Origin: an uncultured Solobacterium sp.
Lineage (GTDB): Bacteria; Bacillota_I; Bacilli_A; Erysipelotrichales; Erysipelotrichaceae
DNA length: 11,560 nucleotides
Reading direction: 5' to 3'
Assembly (NCBI GenBank): GCA_938041275.1
Contig: CALISH010000140.1
Location: 1 to 11,560, forward strand
Below, one piece after another: positions 1 through 7,503 of this stretch (positions are counted from its first letter, which is position 1; each line of letters starts with the position of its first letter). The notes under the pieces are model-generated. The model was given only the letters and a program-made list of their open reading frames with translations. It was not told where the DNA came from and did no database searches. The translations under genes were made by a program, and so were the position numbers.

Positions 1-891
1 CGTCTTCGTAACCTTAGGCTCTAAATCGGGTTTAGATAATAAAGTTTGTACTTTAACTTGAAGATCAGTAATCTTATTAAAAGCAGAAGATTGTGCTTCA
101 ATAGCAGTAATACGTTTATCTAAAGCAGTAAACTTAGGTTCAGTATCTTCTTTAGCTTCTAATGTAGCCAATCTATTATTCATAGCTTGGGTATCAGATT
201 TAAGTCCGGAGATATCTGTTTTGATTGGATCAATCTCAGCAGTTTTAAGAATCTTAGCATCTAATACATCTAAACGATTACGGTTAGAATCAGATAAAGA
301 TTTTATAGCTGGTAATTCTGCATATAAATCAGCAGTAACTTGGATATCTGCAATTTGCTTACGAAGACGTTTGAACTCTTCCGCATCAGGTGGAGCTAAT
401 GTTTCTAATCTAGTAACACGTTTAACTACATCTTCATCAATACGTGGTACCCATTTGATTATATTACCAGATTTAACTGGATAAGTATTATCACCAGCAA
501 CCTTAAAGTTAGATATGCTGATGTCAGTATTTTGTACTGTAATAGAACGGTTATCGAATCTTAATGTCGGAGAAAGATAATGCGCCTCATCATTCTCTTT
601 TAATGTAATATTATTCTTATAGATTCTATTAATGGCTTTAGTAAGATTAATCTCACCAACACCCTCAATATTAACAATGAAGTTATCGGCAATAGAACCA
701 GAACTAGTAAACTCATTGATGATATTAGCAGTAATATCTATAATAACTGATTTATCTTCAGCAGATACTACATAGAGCTTGCCTTTTTTATAATCTACCA
801 ATAGCTCTTTCTTATGAGCTATAAACCTAGAGTCATAATCTAAGGCTATAACCGGTGCTCTACCACTGTTGTATCTAGTAGTATTAGGCAT
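1..891 (-). CDS. Tail-fibre-like protein with coiled-coil stalk (partial, 3' end outside window)
   Basis: The start ATG (complement of 889-891) has a perfect AGGAGG (complement of 899-904) 7 bases upstream. The frame stays open for 297 codons to the window edge, so the C-terminus is missing. Residues 27-45 contain KKELLVDYKKGKLYVV. This matches the common phage-fibre pattern in which 'GELAVNYADGKLYV'-like strands form an N-terminal virion-attachment or shaft unit. Residues about 40-150 look beta-rich. From about 155 the chain is helical and heptad-like (VTRLETL, FKRLRKQIADI, LATLEA, LDKRITAIEA), typical of a trimeric fibre stalk. A Pro-containing motif (DPIKT, EPKFT, EPKVT) recurs near residues 221, 251 and 291 and may punctuate the coils. 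It lies downstream of the giant structural gene on the same strand but behind a terminator. A role in host recognition or as a fibre/baseplate appendage is inferred; the receptor-binding part is not in the window. Confidence 0.75.
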   Translation of the reverse strand, partial: MPNTTRYNSGRAPVIALDYDSRFIAHKKELLVDYKKGKLYVVSAEDKSVIIDITANIINEFTSSGSIADNFIVNIEGVGEINLTKAINRIYKNNITLKENDEAHYLSPTLRFDNRSITVQNTDISISNFKVAGDNTYPVKSGNIIKWVPRIDEDVVKRVTRLETLAPPDAEEFKRLRKQIADIQVTADLYAELPAIKSLSDSNRNRLDVLDAKILKTAEIDPIKTDISGLKSDTQAMNNRLATLEAKEDTEPKFTALDKRITAIEAQSSAFNKITDLQVKVQTLLSKPDLEPKVTKT

Positions 892-919
892 ATAGTAACC
901 TCCTTTTAAAAGTCGTCAA

Positions 920-948
920 ATTATATAAATGTTAAAGTACACCAAAAA
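920..948 (-). promoter_or_regulatory. Candidate promoter for the fibre-like gene
   Basis: On the minus strand a perfect TATAAT occurs at 925-920, inside TTTATATAATTTG. It would place transcription start near 913 and give a leader of about 22 bases with AGGAGG well positioned before the ATG at 891. The -35 region is poor: TTTTTG lies 17 bases upstream, overlapping the U-tract of the preceding terminator. A phage-modified polymerase or an extended -10 element could explain this. The geometry is good, but the call rests on one hexamer. Confidence 0.35.
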
Positions 949-978
949 TTGAGGTAGGAGCTTAAAGGCCCCTACCTC
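944..978 (-). terminator. Rho-independent terminator after the 1766-aa gene
   Basis: GAGGTAGG (951-958) pairs with CCTACCTC (971-978), giving an 8-bp GC-rich stem that can extend by one G-C pair past a mismatch, with a loop of roughly 10-12 bases. Read on the minus strand it is followed directly by AATTTTTGG, a short U-tract. It begins 8 bases after the TAA of the 1766-aa gene, as expected for a terminator of that leftward operon. The plus-strand flank (TATTTTTAG after 980) is also T-rich, so it could work in both directions. Confidence 0.8.
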
Positions 979-985
979 AGTATTT

Positions 986-3900
986 TTAGTATTTAAGTTC
1001 CCACCAAGTGTTTTCTTTGTAAACTTTAGCTTCGGAACCATCATGAGTAAATGTAGTTTGTACTTCTTCAATATTAGTATATTCATCAGTAGAAGCTTCT
1101 GGCTTATTACCAATGAATGTAGGACTATTAAAGGAGTTTAATTTATCTTCTTCACTTACAGGAGTAAGTTGTCTATTACGTAAATCATCTAATACCAATT
1201 CATCATTAGTAGCATAGTCTACGCCAGGATGAGTCATAACTTCACGACTAGCATTAAATGTATCCATAATATATAAGTTAGACTCTCTCGTTGGTACTAA
1301 GTTATCATAAGTAATACTTAAAGCGCCATCGGAAGTAGCGCCTTTACCTACAACTACCATATATCTTTCACCAGGCTCTACACGTATATCTGTATAGTTA
1401 GATACACCTTCAACACCACTAGATACAGATACTAGCATACCTTCGTTTGTTAAACGTGTAAACGATTTATTATACTCAGTATTATCCATATTAGTAGGTG
1501 AGTAGTTGGCTAATGTATCTTGGTCATATTGATGATATGGCGCTTCTGTATAAGTACTCTTACCAAACTTAGTAAAGTTAGATTGCTTATCCAATTCAAT
1601 ACCAGCACTTACAGTATTTCTAGACGCGGTACCATAACGTGAAGTAGAAGCATTATAATATCTATAGATATCGGTACGTTCTATTGTAGCACTATCAGGT
1701 AAATCAGGTACACTAAATTTATTAATACCATAACCTACGATTTGGATAGCGGCCATCTTAGATACGTAAGTTACACTATCATTCAAAGCAACAGTAGCTT
1801 CGAAGCCACTACATAATGCAACTGTCATATTAGTTACACCATCTGGAACTTCAAATATAGATTCACCCTCATCCCATGTAAATACGTTATCGTAAGAAAT
1901 GGTCTTATCTTCGCCTGTAGGAATTTCTTCATACGTATCAGTATCAGCATTAAAACGTTTAGGGAACCAGCCAGCATTAGTAAATGATTTGTAATCTACT
2001 ATATACTTAGGACGTTTACCGTCATTTTTATCGAAACCAATACATACAAAACCACCTCTAGGAGCTGTAACTTTATACTTAATCTTAGGCATAGTCTTAA
2101 TAGTTTGAATTACTAAGTTACCAGCTAAGATATCAGGATCAGCAGATATACCATATGTACCCTCGTTAGGATTTATACCAATGGCCCATCCTTTTTGAGG
2201 TATACCATTATTAGATTTAGGTTGGCTAATAGAGAAGATACATTTGATCAACTTATTAAAGTCATCAGCTTTTTCTTGAGGAATCAAGTATGATGCTTCA
2301 CCAACTTTAGCATTAGATAATGGATTTGTAGTTCTATCACTAAATACATTGACTTTACTGGAACCAGAGATAGATTGGATACTTAACTTAGTAATACCCT
2401 CAGGTACTGTAAAGCTATAACTACCTGGAGCAACGAATCTATGAGTAATTTCTTTAACTTCATTGATTTGTTTATTCTTCAATGTAGATGTGTCATATGT
2501 ATAAATGAATGGCAATCCTTTATTTACACCACTAGCAATGTAGTGTTCACGAATGATATGGTTAACAATAGCTTCTTGACTAATATTAGGAACTTTATGT
2601 CCCTCAATATCAGAAACTTTAGTATAGATATCCCACATCTTATCTACATCTTCAAGATTTACAGAGTTAATGATAGTATCATAATCAGATCTGATATTCT
2701 TATAAGGTTCTAAGTCAGCTATTCTTGGTGTGTAATCCATAATAACTGCATTGAATCTTGTTTGAGGATCTTCAGTAAGTCTAATAATATTATTAGCTGG
2801 AGTTACAATAGTATCAGCAACTACTTTCTTACCATTTACATATAAGAAGAATAGCTTAGAATTCATATTATGCTTGATATTCTTCTTATCTAGATAGATA
2901 TAACCATACTCTGTAAGCTTAGGGTGTTGAACTTCTTCTGAAGTATAAGACTTATTGGTATTATTGGCTACGTATAAGTACATGAATGTCACATTCTTAT
3001 CCTTAGGGAGAGCATCTTCAAAATCAACTAAGGATAACTTATTACGTTTCTCATCAATAGTGTATCTGAATGGATCCACATACACATTATCAATGAATAC
3101 TAAACACTTATTCCCTTGCTCAAAGTAGTTATCAAATGGTAATACGATATCAAAGTCCATTTGGTTTTCCATAGTAGACTTAGTAATACTGATATCTTTT
3201 TCAACTACAGCGTATTTGGAATCTATTAGTGTAAATAAGACTTCTCTACCAGCTACTGTTTTAATATTATCATTGATTAAATTAATATATCCAGTAGCAT
3301 TATTGATAGTATAGTTAGATGCATCTATAAAAGTACTACCAATAGTTACAAAGAAGTTATGATCATATAATAGAGTTTCTTCGAATGGAATCTTAATGTC
3401 TCTTTGACCATCAGTAGTTATAGTTGTAGCTTTACTATTAAAGATACCATACTTAGAAGTATCTACCATATCACCTATAGAACCAGTTACATCATCTATA
3501 GGTTGACAGTATACAAAGATAAAGTCAATTTCACGACCATAAGGAATCTTATCGTCATCACCTAAGAATCGTAAATCATCGCCATCAATTACATAACGAC
3601 GTTTATCTACAAGAGTATCACCAATAACTAAGAAGAACTTATTGTCTCTCTTATTATAATCATGGAATACTTCAGGTAATTTGAAGACTTGTTGATCGTC
3701 TCTAGTGGCTCTAATAGTGATAGTATGATTCTTGACACTAACTTTATTACCAACCATAAAGTTGAATACTAATTCTTGACCAATGTCTAAGCCATATGGT
3801 GAAGTCAATGTCATAGTATTATTATCAGGGTCTACGATGTAATCATCTGTATCTAAGAAGATACCATTACGTATAACGAAGAACTCATTACCGTCTTTAA

Positions 3901-6286
3901 AGTAATCAGCATAAGGTACTGGTACAGTAAACTTAGTTTGGTTTTCTATATTAGCAGTTACACGTACAGCACTAGCATCTAGAGTATACTTGTTTGTAGG
4001 ATATACGAATACGAATACCATGGCAGTATCAGGATCTAGATGTAAATCATTATTACTGAATCTAATAGTACGACCACCATCTTCGATAGTATATCGAGAT
4101 GGGTTTACATACAAGCCTCTGTATGATACAAAGAAGAACCCATTATAACCCTCGTACGGATAAGGGATATCATAATAGATATCGTCTACAGATTCAGCAT
4201 AAGTGAATCTAGCATCTACCGTTAAGATATCTTCTTCTTTAACACCACCGAATGTATCTACATCTAATGCTTTATTAAAGATAAATACAAATGTCAATTC
4301 ACGCCCTAAAGGAAGATAATCACTAGAGTCTTTCATGATAATCTTATTACCAATCACATCATATCTAGATTGCTCTAAGATTACACTACCACGCATTACA
4401 AAGAAACTATTCTTATCATTCAAGAAGCTCTTTGTAGGGAATGGGATAGTAAAGATAGGTTGATTATCGATAGTGGCTTTGACATGAGTAACTTGTGCTG
4501 TATTATTTGCACCAATATCTACGTAATTCAAAGCATCTGGAACATAGAAGATTTCTACTCTATCACCAGGTTCTGCCATAATACGAGTATGAATTACAGG
4601 TCTAACTACAGAGTTATCTGGTTCTTCGAATAAGAAACGATACATATCTTTAGATAGCATACGTCCATTATGGAATACCAGATATCTATCTGGGTCTTTA
4701 CAAGCTACAAAGTCCTTAGTTAGATAGAACGTACAACGTTTATAGTTTACTGGTGGATAGTATGCATATCTAAATTGACGTTTAGATGCCATATAGATAT
4801 CTTTACCGTACCAGCTAGCGTCAGTAAAGCTAATAGTCTTAGCTTCTTTATCGATAGTGAATGGTGCATCGAATAAAGAATCTTTAGTGAACTCAAGACA
4901 GTCATAGTATATATGATTGTCTGTATAGTTAGCGAATACAATTAAATCTTCATATGGAATAGTTGTATTCTCGATAGTGTCAGTATTAGGTACTTGAACT
5001 TTGAGGAAGTTATTATTGACTCTAGAGAATCTTACAATCTCAAAAGTATCATACTCTTGGATATCATCATACTCTTCTTGAGTTAATTGGATTTGGAATT
5101 CACTGCCAATATATTTGATACGGTTATATAAATCCCATAACTCACCATTACGATGAATCATAACGAATGTCTCAGTACGGTCATGTAGACCGCGTGGCAT
5201 TCTAAAGATTAAATCTGTACCAATATAAGATTTGAATTGCTCACCAGTATAAGAATCACTATAGATATTAGATAGCTTTTCATATAACTCATCAAAGAAT
5301 GCTCCATTATATCTAGAGATATATCTAATACCATGCAAGAAGTTATCATTGTATTCAGTATCATTACGATATTCATAATCAAAGTCCTTCTGCATTGTAT
5401 GCAAGTCTAGTCCTTTGATAGTATTATCTACTAAAGCAGATTTCATAATATCATCATTAGGTGGTCTAACTATATTAGATTGGTTATCATTAACTACTGC
5501 TCTATAGAAGTATTTCATAACCAAGTCTTTATCTATAGGATTACCATCATTAATTGATACTAAGTTAAGATTCTTAACTTCAGGTTTAATTTTAGGGTTT
5601 AGTTTACCCTCGGTGAAACATATAAAGTTCTTATCAGTAGACTTATGACGTTTATCTACTAAGATATCTAAGTTCTCAATAGTTGCGCCAGATAAGTTAG
5701 TCCATTGCTTAGTTATAAGATTAATACGTTCAGTATTAGTGGAGATTACAATAGCACCATAGTCTAATGCTAATCCATTATCACCAAATATGAAGATAAC
5801 TGATTCTTTGTAAGGGATATTACGTTTTTCAGAATAACTTACATTGAATGGGATATTGATGATTTGTACATCATCAATATGAATAGGGTCAATACCCACT
5901 TTATTATTTATATAGAGATATGTATATCGTTGATCTCTAACTAGTATAATATCAGACCATTTGATGAATAAACCATTGACGAATACTAAAGATGGATTAA
6001 CCAATCTTTCGTCAACTGCGTCTTTAAAGTTCTTGATATATACTAGTTTCTTTTTGGATGGCCTATCAGTAATAAATCGTAGACCATTTACTTTAAGTAC
6101 GTATTTGTCTTTACCAAATACATATTTATGACGGCCTTCTTCGAGATAGTATTGAGATACAGACCAAGAGATATCTAATAACTCAGGAATCATACCCGCT
6201 TGAATAGATTCAATATTCTTTACAGTATAATTCCTGAGTAAATCTACATGCTCTACAATATTAATCTCATTGTGATTATGTCGCAT
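986..6286 (-). CDS. Giant repeat-containing tail/baseplate/fibre structural protein (1766 aa)
   Basis: The start ATG (complement of 6284-6286) has GGAGG (complement of 6294-6298) 7 bases upstream; TAA is at 986-988. No signal peptide or membrane segment is visible. Residues 1-about 600 contain strand-rich segments such as SLVFVNGLFI and YLVFHNGRML, which look like degenerate copies of the later repeat. Residues about 602-1105 hold six tandem units of 75-96 residues, each with the order FxIPxP, FFVxxxGxxxD, YxIxxxxxxIxF, GxxVxFxF. This is the widespread phage-fibre pattern 'F-VP-..-VFVNG-..-L-..-DY-..-G-'. A weaker seventh unit follows to about 1190. The C-terminus has two copies of an FxVPxG(I/V)T strand motif near 1290 and 1475, resembling the 'FTVPAGVT' module of other tail fibres. 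A helix-rich linker lies at about 1190-1280. It is probably co-transcribed with the upstream 310-aa gene. A virion appendage is well supported; the exact part (fibre, baseplate wedge, decoration) is not resolved. Confidence 0.75.
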   Translation of the reverse strand: MRHNHNEINIVEHVDLLRNYTVKNIESIQAGMIPELLDISWSVSQYYLEEGRHKYVFGKDKYVLKVNGLRFITDRPSKKKLVYIKNFKDAVDERLVNPSLVFVNGLFIKWSDIILVRDQRYTYLYINNKVGIDPIHIDDVQIINIPFNVSYSEKRNIPYKESVIFIFGDNGLALDYGAIVISTNTERINLITKQWTNLSGATIENLDILVDKRHKSTDKNFICFTEGKLNPKIKPEVKNLNLVSINDGNPIDKDLVMKYFYRAVVNDNQSNIVRPPNDDIMKSALVDNTIKGLDLHTMQKDFDYEYRNDTEYNDNFLHGIRYISRYNGAFFDELYEKLSNIYSDSYTGEQFKSYIGTDLIFRMPRGLHDRTETFVMIHRNGELWDLYNRIKYIGSEFQIQLTQEEYDDIQEYDTFEIVRFSRVNNNFLKVQVPNTDTIENTTIPYEDLIVFANYTDNHIYYDCLEFTKDSLFDAPFTIDKEAKTISFTDASWYGKDIYMASKRQFRYAYYPPVNYKRCTFYLTKDFVACKDPDRYLVFHNGRMLSKDMYRFLFEEPDNSVVRPVIHTRIMAEPGDRVEIFYVPDALNYVDIGANNTAQVTHVKATIDNQPIFTIPFPTKSFLNDKNSFFVMRGSVILEQSRYDVIGNKIIMKDSSDYLPLGRELTFVFIFNKALDVDTFGGVKEEDILTVDARFTYAESVDDIYYDIPYPYEGYNGFFFVSYRGLYVNPSRYTIEDGGRTIRFSNNDLHLDPDTAMVFVFVYPTNKYTLDASAVRVTANIENQTKFTVPVPYADYFKDGNEFFVIRNGIFLDTDDYIVDPDNNTMTLTSPYGLDIGQELVFNFMVGNKVSVKNHTITIRATRDDQQVFKLPEVFHDYNKRDNKFFLVIGDTLVDKRRYVIDGDDLRFLGDDDKIPYGREIDFIFVYCQPIDDVTGSIGDMVDTSKYGIFNSKATTITTDGQRDIKIPFEETLLYDHNFFVTIGSTFIDASNYTINNATGYINLINDNIKTVAGREVLFTLIDSKYAVVEKDISITKSTMENQMDFDIVLPFDNYFEQGNKCLVFIDNVYVDPFRYTIDEKRNKLSLVDFEDALPKDKNVTFMYLYVANNTNKSYTSEEVQHPKLTEYGYIYLDKKNIKHNMNSKLFFLYVNGKKVVADTIVTPANNIIRLTEDPQTRFNAVIMDYTPRIADLEPYKNIRSDYDTIINSVNLEDVDKMWDIYTKVSDIEGHKVPNISQEAIVNHIIREHYIASGVNKGLPFIYTYDTSTLKNKQINEVKEITHRFVAPGSYSFTVPEGITKLSIQSISGSSKVNVFSDRTTNPLSNAKVGEASYLIPQEKADDFNKLIKCIFSISQPKSNNGIPQKGWAIGINPNEGTYGISADPDILAGNLVIQTIKTMPKIKYKVTAPRGGFVCIGFDKNDGKRPKYIVDYKSFTNAGWFPKRFNADTDTYEEIPTGEDKTISYDNVFTWDEGESIFEVPDGVTNMTVALCSGFEATVALNDSVTYVSKMAAIQIVGYGINKFSVPDLPDSATIERTDIYRYYNASTSRYGTASRNTVSAGIELDKQSNFTKFGKSTYTEAPYHQYDQDTLANYSPTNMDNTEYNKSFTRLTNEGMLVSVSSGVEGVSNYTDIRVEPGERYMVVVGKGATSDGALSITYDNLVPTRESNLYIMDTFNASREVMTHPGVDYATNDELVLDDLRNRQLTPVSEEDKLNSFNSPTFIGNKPEASTDEYTNIEEVQTTFTHDGSEAKVYKENTWWELKY
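2972..4483 (-). repeat. Six tandem beta-type protein repeats within the giant structural gene
   Basis: The units begin near residues 602, 690, 773, 855, 951 and 1030 and end near 1105. Examples of the conserved core are NSFFVMRGSVIL, NGFFFVSYRGLYV, NEFFVIRNGIFLD, NKFFLVIGDTLVD, HNFFVTIGSTFID and NKCLVFIDNVYVD. Each core is followed by Y-x-[IV] and then a Gly/Asp turn before a strand such as ELTFVFIF, ELVFNFMV or EVLFTLI. Most units open with a polar -(D/E)(N/D)Q- turn before F-x-[IV]-P. The repeats are diverged in protein sequence, and I saw no near-identical DNA copies, so this is old duplication rather than a recent tandem expansion. Confidence 0.8.
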
Positions 6287-6300
6287 GTATTATCCTCCGA

Positions 6301-7233
6301 TTAGATTACTTTTTTCAAAATATCATTACAGTATGCTACCATTGCATTACCAGCCACTTTTTCAATAGTGGATTGGTTATTCAAGAAGCAACCAACGTAT
6401 GCATCTGTAAGCATAGCACTGAATGCCGGGAAGTATTCTAATGCAAACATAGTTCCTGGTGTATATAGTTTAATCCATGTAGCCAAGAATGGTTGTAATT
6501 CTAGTTCTTTAAGTTTAAGAATGTCATTACAAGTTTTCATAAAGAAATCAATATTAGCTAAAGAATCTACGTCAAGATAAGCTACAAGAAGCTCTTTCTC
6601 ACGTTCGGTAATATTGGCAATCTTCTTAGCTAAGTTTACGTTATTACTAAACTTAGATTTCTTATATACCGTATTAAGGAAGTATAAAGAAGATAAGAAT
6701 AAGCAACGATTACGTAGACCATTGATATTATTGATCTTGAATAAGTAATTGATGATATTAGTGAATAAGTTAGCGAATGCATGTGCAGCATCTTCGATAG
6801 TGCTAGTACCATTAATCTTATCTAAATGATAAGCATGAATAGTAGCAGCATAAATAAGATTAGCAATCAATACACTAATATTATGACAAACGTATTTACC
6901 GTTCTCATCTAATTCGATAAGACCATATACGTCAATATAGATTGCATATTTATTACGATCACCTTTAAGATCTCTAGCCATGAATACTTTCATCATTCTA
7001 GGCATAGGTTTCTTACCAATAACTAATTTAAGTCCTTTGAAGTTCAAGAACTCAACTAAGTTACTAGATAACTTTTGTTGCTTACGGATTTCATAAGCGA
7101 TATCTTCAAACTCTTTAGAAGATATATCAATCACTTTACCAGCATTAATGAATTCGATCATTTCTTTCTCGAATTCTTGTTTGTGTTGTTGGAAAAGGAA
7201 AGTAGTATTCAATGTTTTAATTTCTTGTGCCAT
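6301..7233 (-). CDS. Protein of unknown function in structural operon (310 aa)
   Basis: I do not recognise this family. The start ATG (complement of 7231-7233) has GGAGGAG (complement of 7243-7249) upstream; TAA is at 6301-6303, 14 bases before the start of the giant structural gene, so the two are almost certainly co-transcribed. The protein is soluble-looking and mostly helical. A charged N-terminal helix (15-55) is followed by a strand pair with the motif NKYAIYIDVYGLIELDENG (about 94-112). A long hydrophobic helical region comes next (117-168, with ISVLIANLIYAATIHAY and HAFANLFTNIINYLF), then further helices to the end. No catalytic motif stands out; His133, His136 and His151 are scattered and do not form HExxH. 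It is the first gene of the leftward operon, so it would be made at least as well as the tail protein. A virion or virion-assembly role is inferred from position only. Confidence 0.7.
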   Translation of the reverse strand: MAQEIKTLNTTFLFQQHKQEFEKEMIEFINAGKVIDISSKEFEDIAYEIRKQQKLSSNLVEFLNFKGLKLVIGKKPMPRMMKVFMARDLKGDRNKYAIYIDVYGLIELDENGKYVCHNISVLIANLIYAATIHAYHLDKINGTSTIEDAAHAFANLFTNIINYLFKINNINGLRNRCLFLSSLYFLNTVYKKSKFSNNVNLAKKIANITEREKELLVAYLDVDSLANIDFFMKTCNDILKLKELELQPFLATWIKLYTPGTMFALEYFPAFSAMLTDAYVGCFLNNQSTIEKVAGNAMVAYCNDILKKVI

Positions 7234-7309
7234 GAATAGTAGCTCCTCCGTTGAAAAATAAGAGATTTTACTAATATGTTTCCCTAGGCTATTTGTATCG
7301 AGTCAGGGT

Positions 7310-7348
7310 TATATGCCCCTATGCCACAGTGTGACATAAAGGCATATA
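7310..7348. repeat. 39-bp imperfect dyad, candidate operator or RNA hairpin
   Basis: The dyad is symmetric about base G7329. Outer arms TATATGCC (7310-7317) and GGCATATA (7341-7348) are perfect complements. Inner arms TATG and CACA (7320-7323, 7325-7328) pair with TGTG and CATA (7330-7333, 7335-7338). Mismatches are the CC/AA pair at 7318-7319/7339-7340 and the C/A pair at 7324/7334. No T-run follows on either strand, and both adjacent genes point away, so a terminator is unlikely. The one-base centre favours a DNA operator for a dimeric or tetrameric regulator over a simple RNA hairpin, but an RNA role in a leader cannot be excluded. Confidence 0.55.
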
Positions 7349-7391
7349 GGAATTGGTAGTATATATTTATTATAGGAGAAATTTTAAACGC

Positions 7392-7456
7392 ATTAAACTA
7401 AACAAGATTTATTAGTCGCCGCATTTACTAATAAGTTATGATTGTAAAAGTTTAAT
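7392..7456. repeat. Nested inverted repeats in the leader of the rightward operon
   Basis: An inner stem TTATTAGT (7409-7416) pairs with ACTAATAA (7427-7434) around a 10-base loop that holds the GC-rich CGCCGC. An outer pair, ATTAAACT (7392-7399) with AGTTTAAT (7449-7456), has nearly the same centre (7424 against 7421.5). The arms are A+T-rich, so the RNA stem would be weak; the arrangement also suits paired protein sites or an easily melted DNA element. It ends about 35 bases before the nuclease ribosome binding site. Confidence 0.4.
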
Positions 7457-7503
7457 TTAACTATATTGTCAACTATATATTATAGAAATGGAGGTGTTTA
7501 ATA

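Larger units (their letters stand above)
7234..7503. promoter_or_regulatory. Divergent control region between leftward structural and rightward nuclease operons
   Basis: No credible gene lies here; the longest frames are under 20 codons and lack ribosome binding sites. Both flanking operons start here, so promoters for both directions are expected. A leftward TATAAC (complement of 7308-7313) at the edge of the dyad would give a leader of about 68 bases, but it lacks a good -35. A rightward TTGAAA (7251-7256) with TAATAT (7272-7277) has a short 15-base spacer. None of these is convincing by itself. The clear features are the dyad at 7310-7348, the nested repeats at 7392-7456, and the ribosome binding site GGAGGTG at 7490-7496 for the nuclease gene. 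Confidence 0.5.

Noticed and set aside
221..484. 87-codon plus-strand frame
   Set aside because: It is antisense to the fibre-like gene, which has a perfect ribosome binding site and fibre motifs; the Ser/Arg-rich product looks like a shadow translation.
916..1113. 65-codon minus-strand frame over the terminator
   Set aside because: It overlaps the 3' end of the giant gene in another frame and reads through the hairpin; no supporting ribosome binding site.
7310..7348. Bidirectional terminator at the dyad
   Set aside because: No T-run follows on either strand and the two adjacent genes diverge, so nothing needs terminating here.
7321..7359. Tiny frame ATG-CCA-CAG... within the dyad, and a 17-codon frame on the opposite strand
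   Set aside because: Neither has a ribosome binding site; both appear to be by-products of the inverted repeat. A leader peptide cannot be strictly excluded.
7441..7472. Leftward TTGACA (complement of 7467-7472) with TACAAT (complement of 7441-7446) as a promoter
   Set aside because: Both hexamers are good, but the 20-base spacer is too long for a standard sigma-70-type promoter, and the AT-rich context makes chance matches likely.
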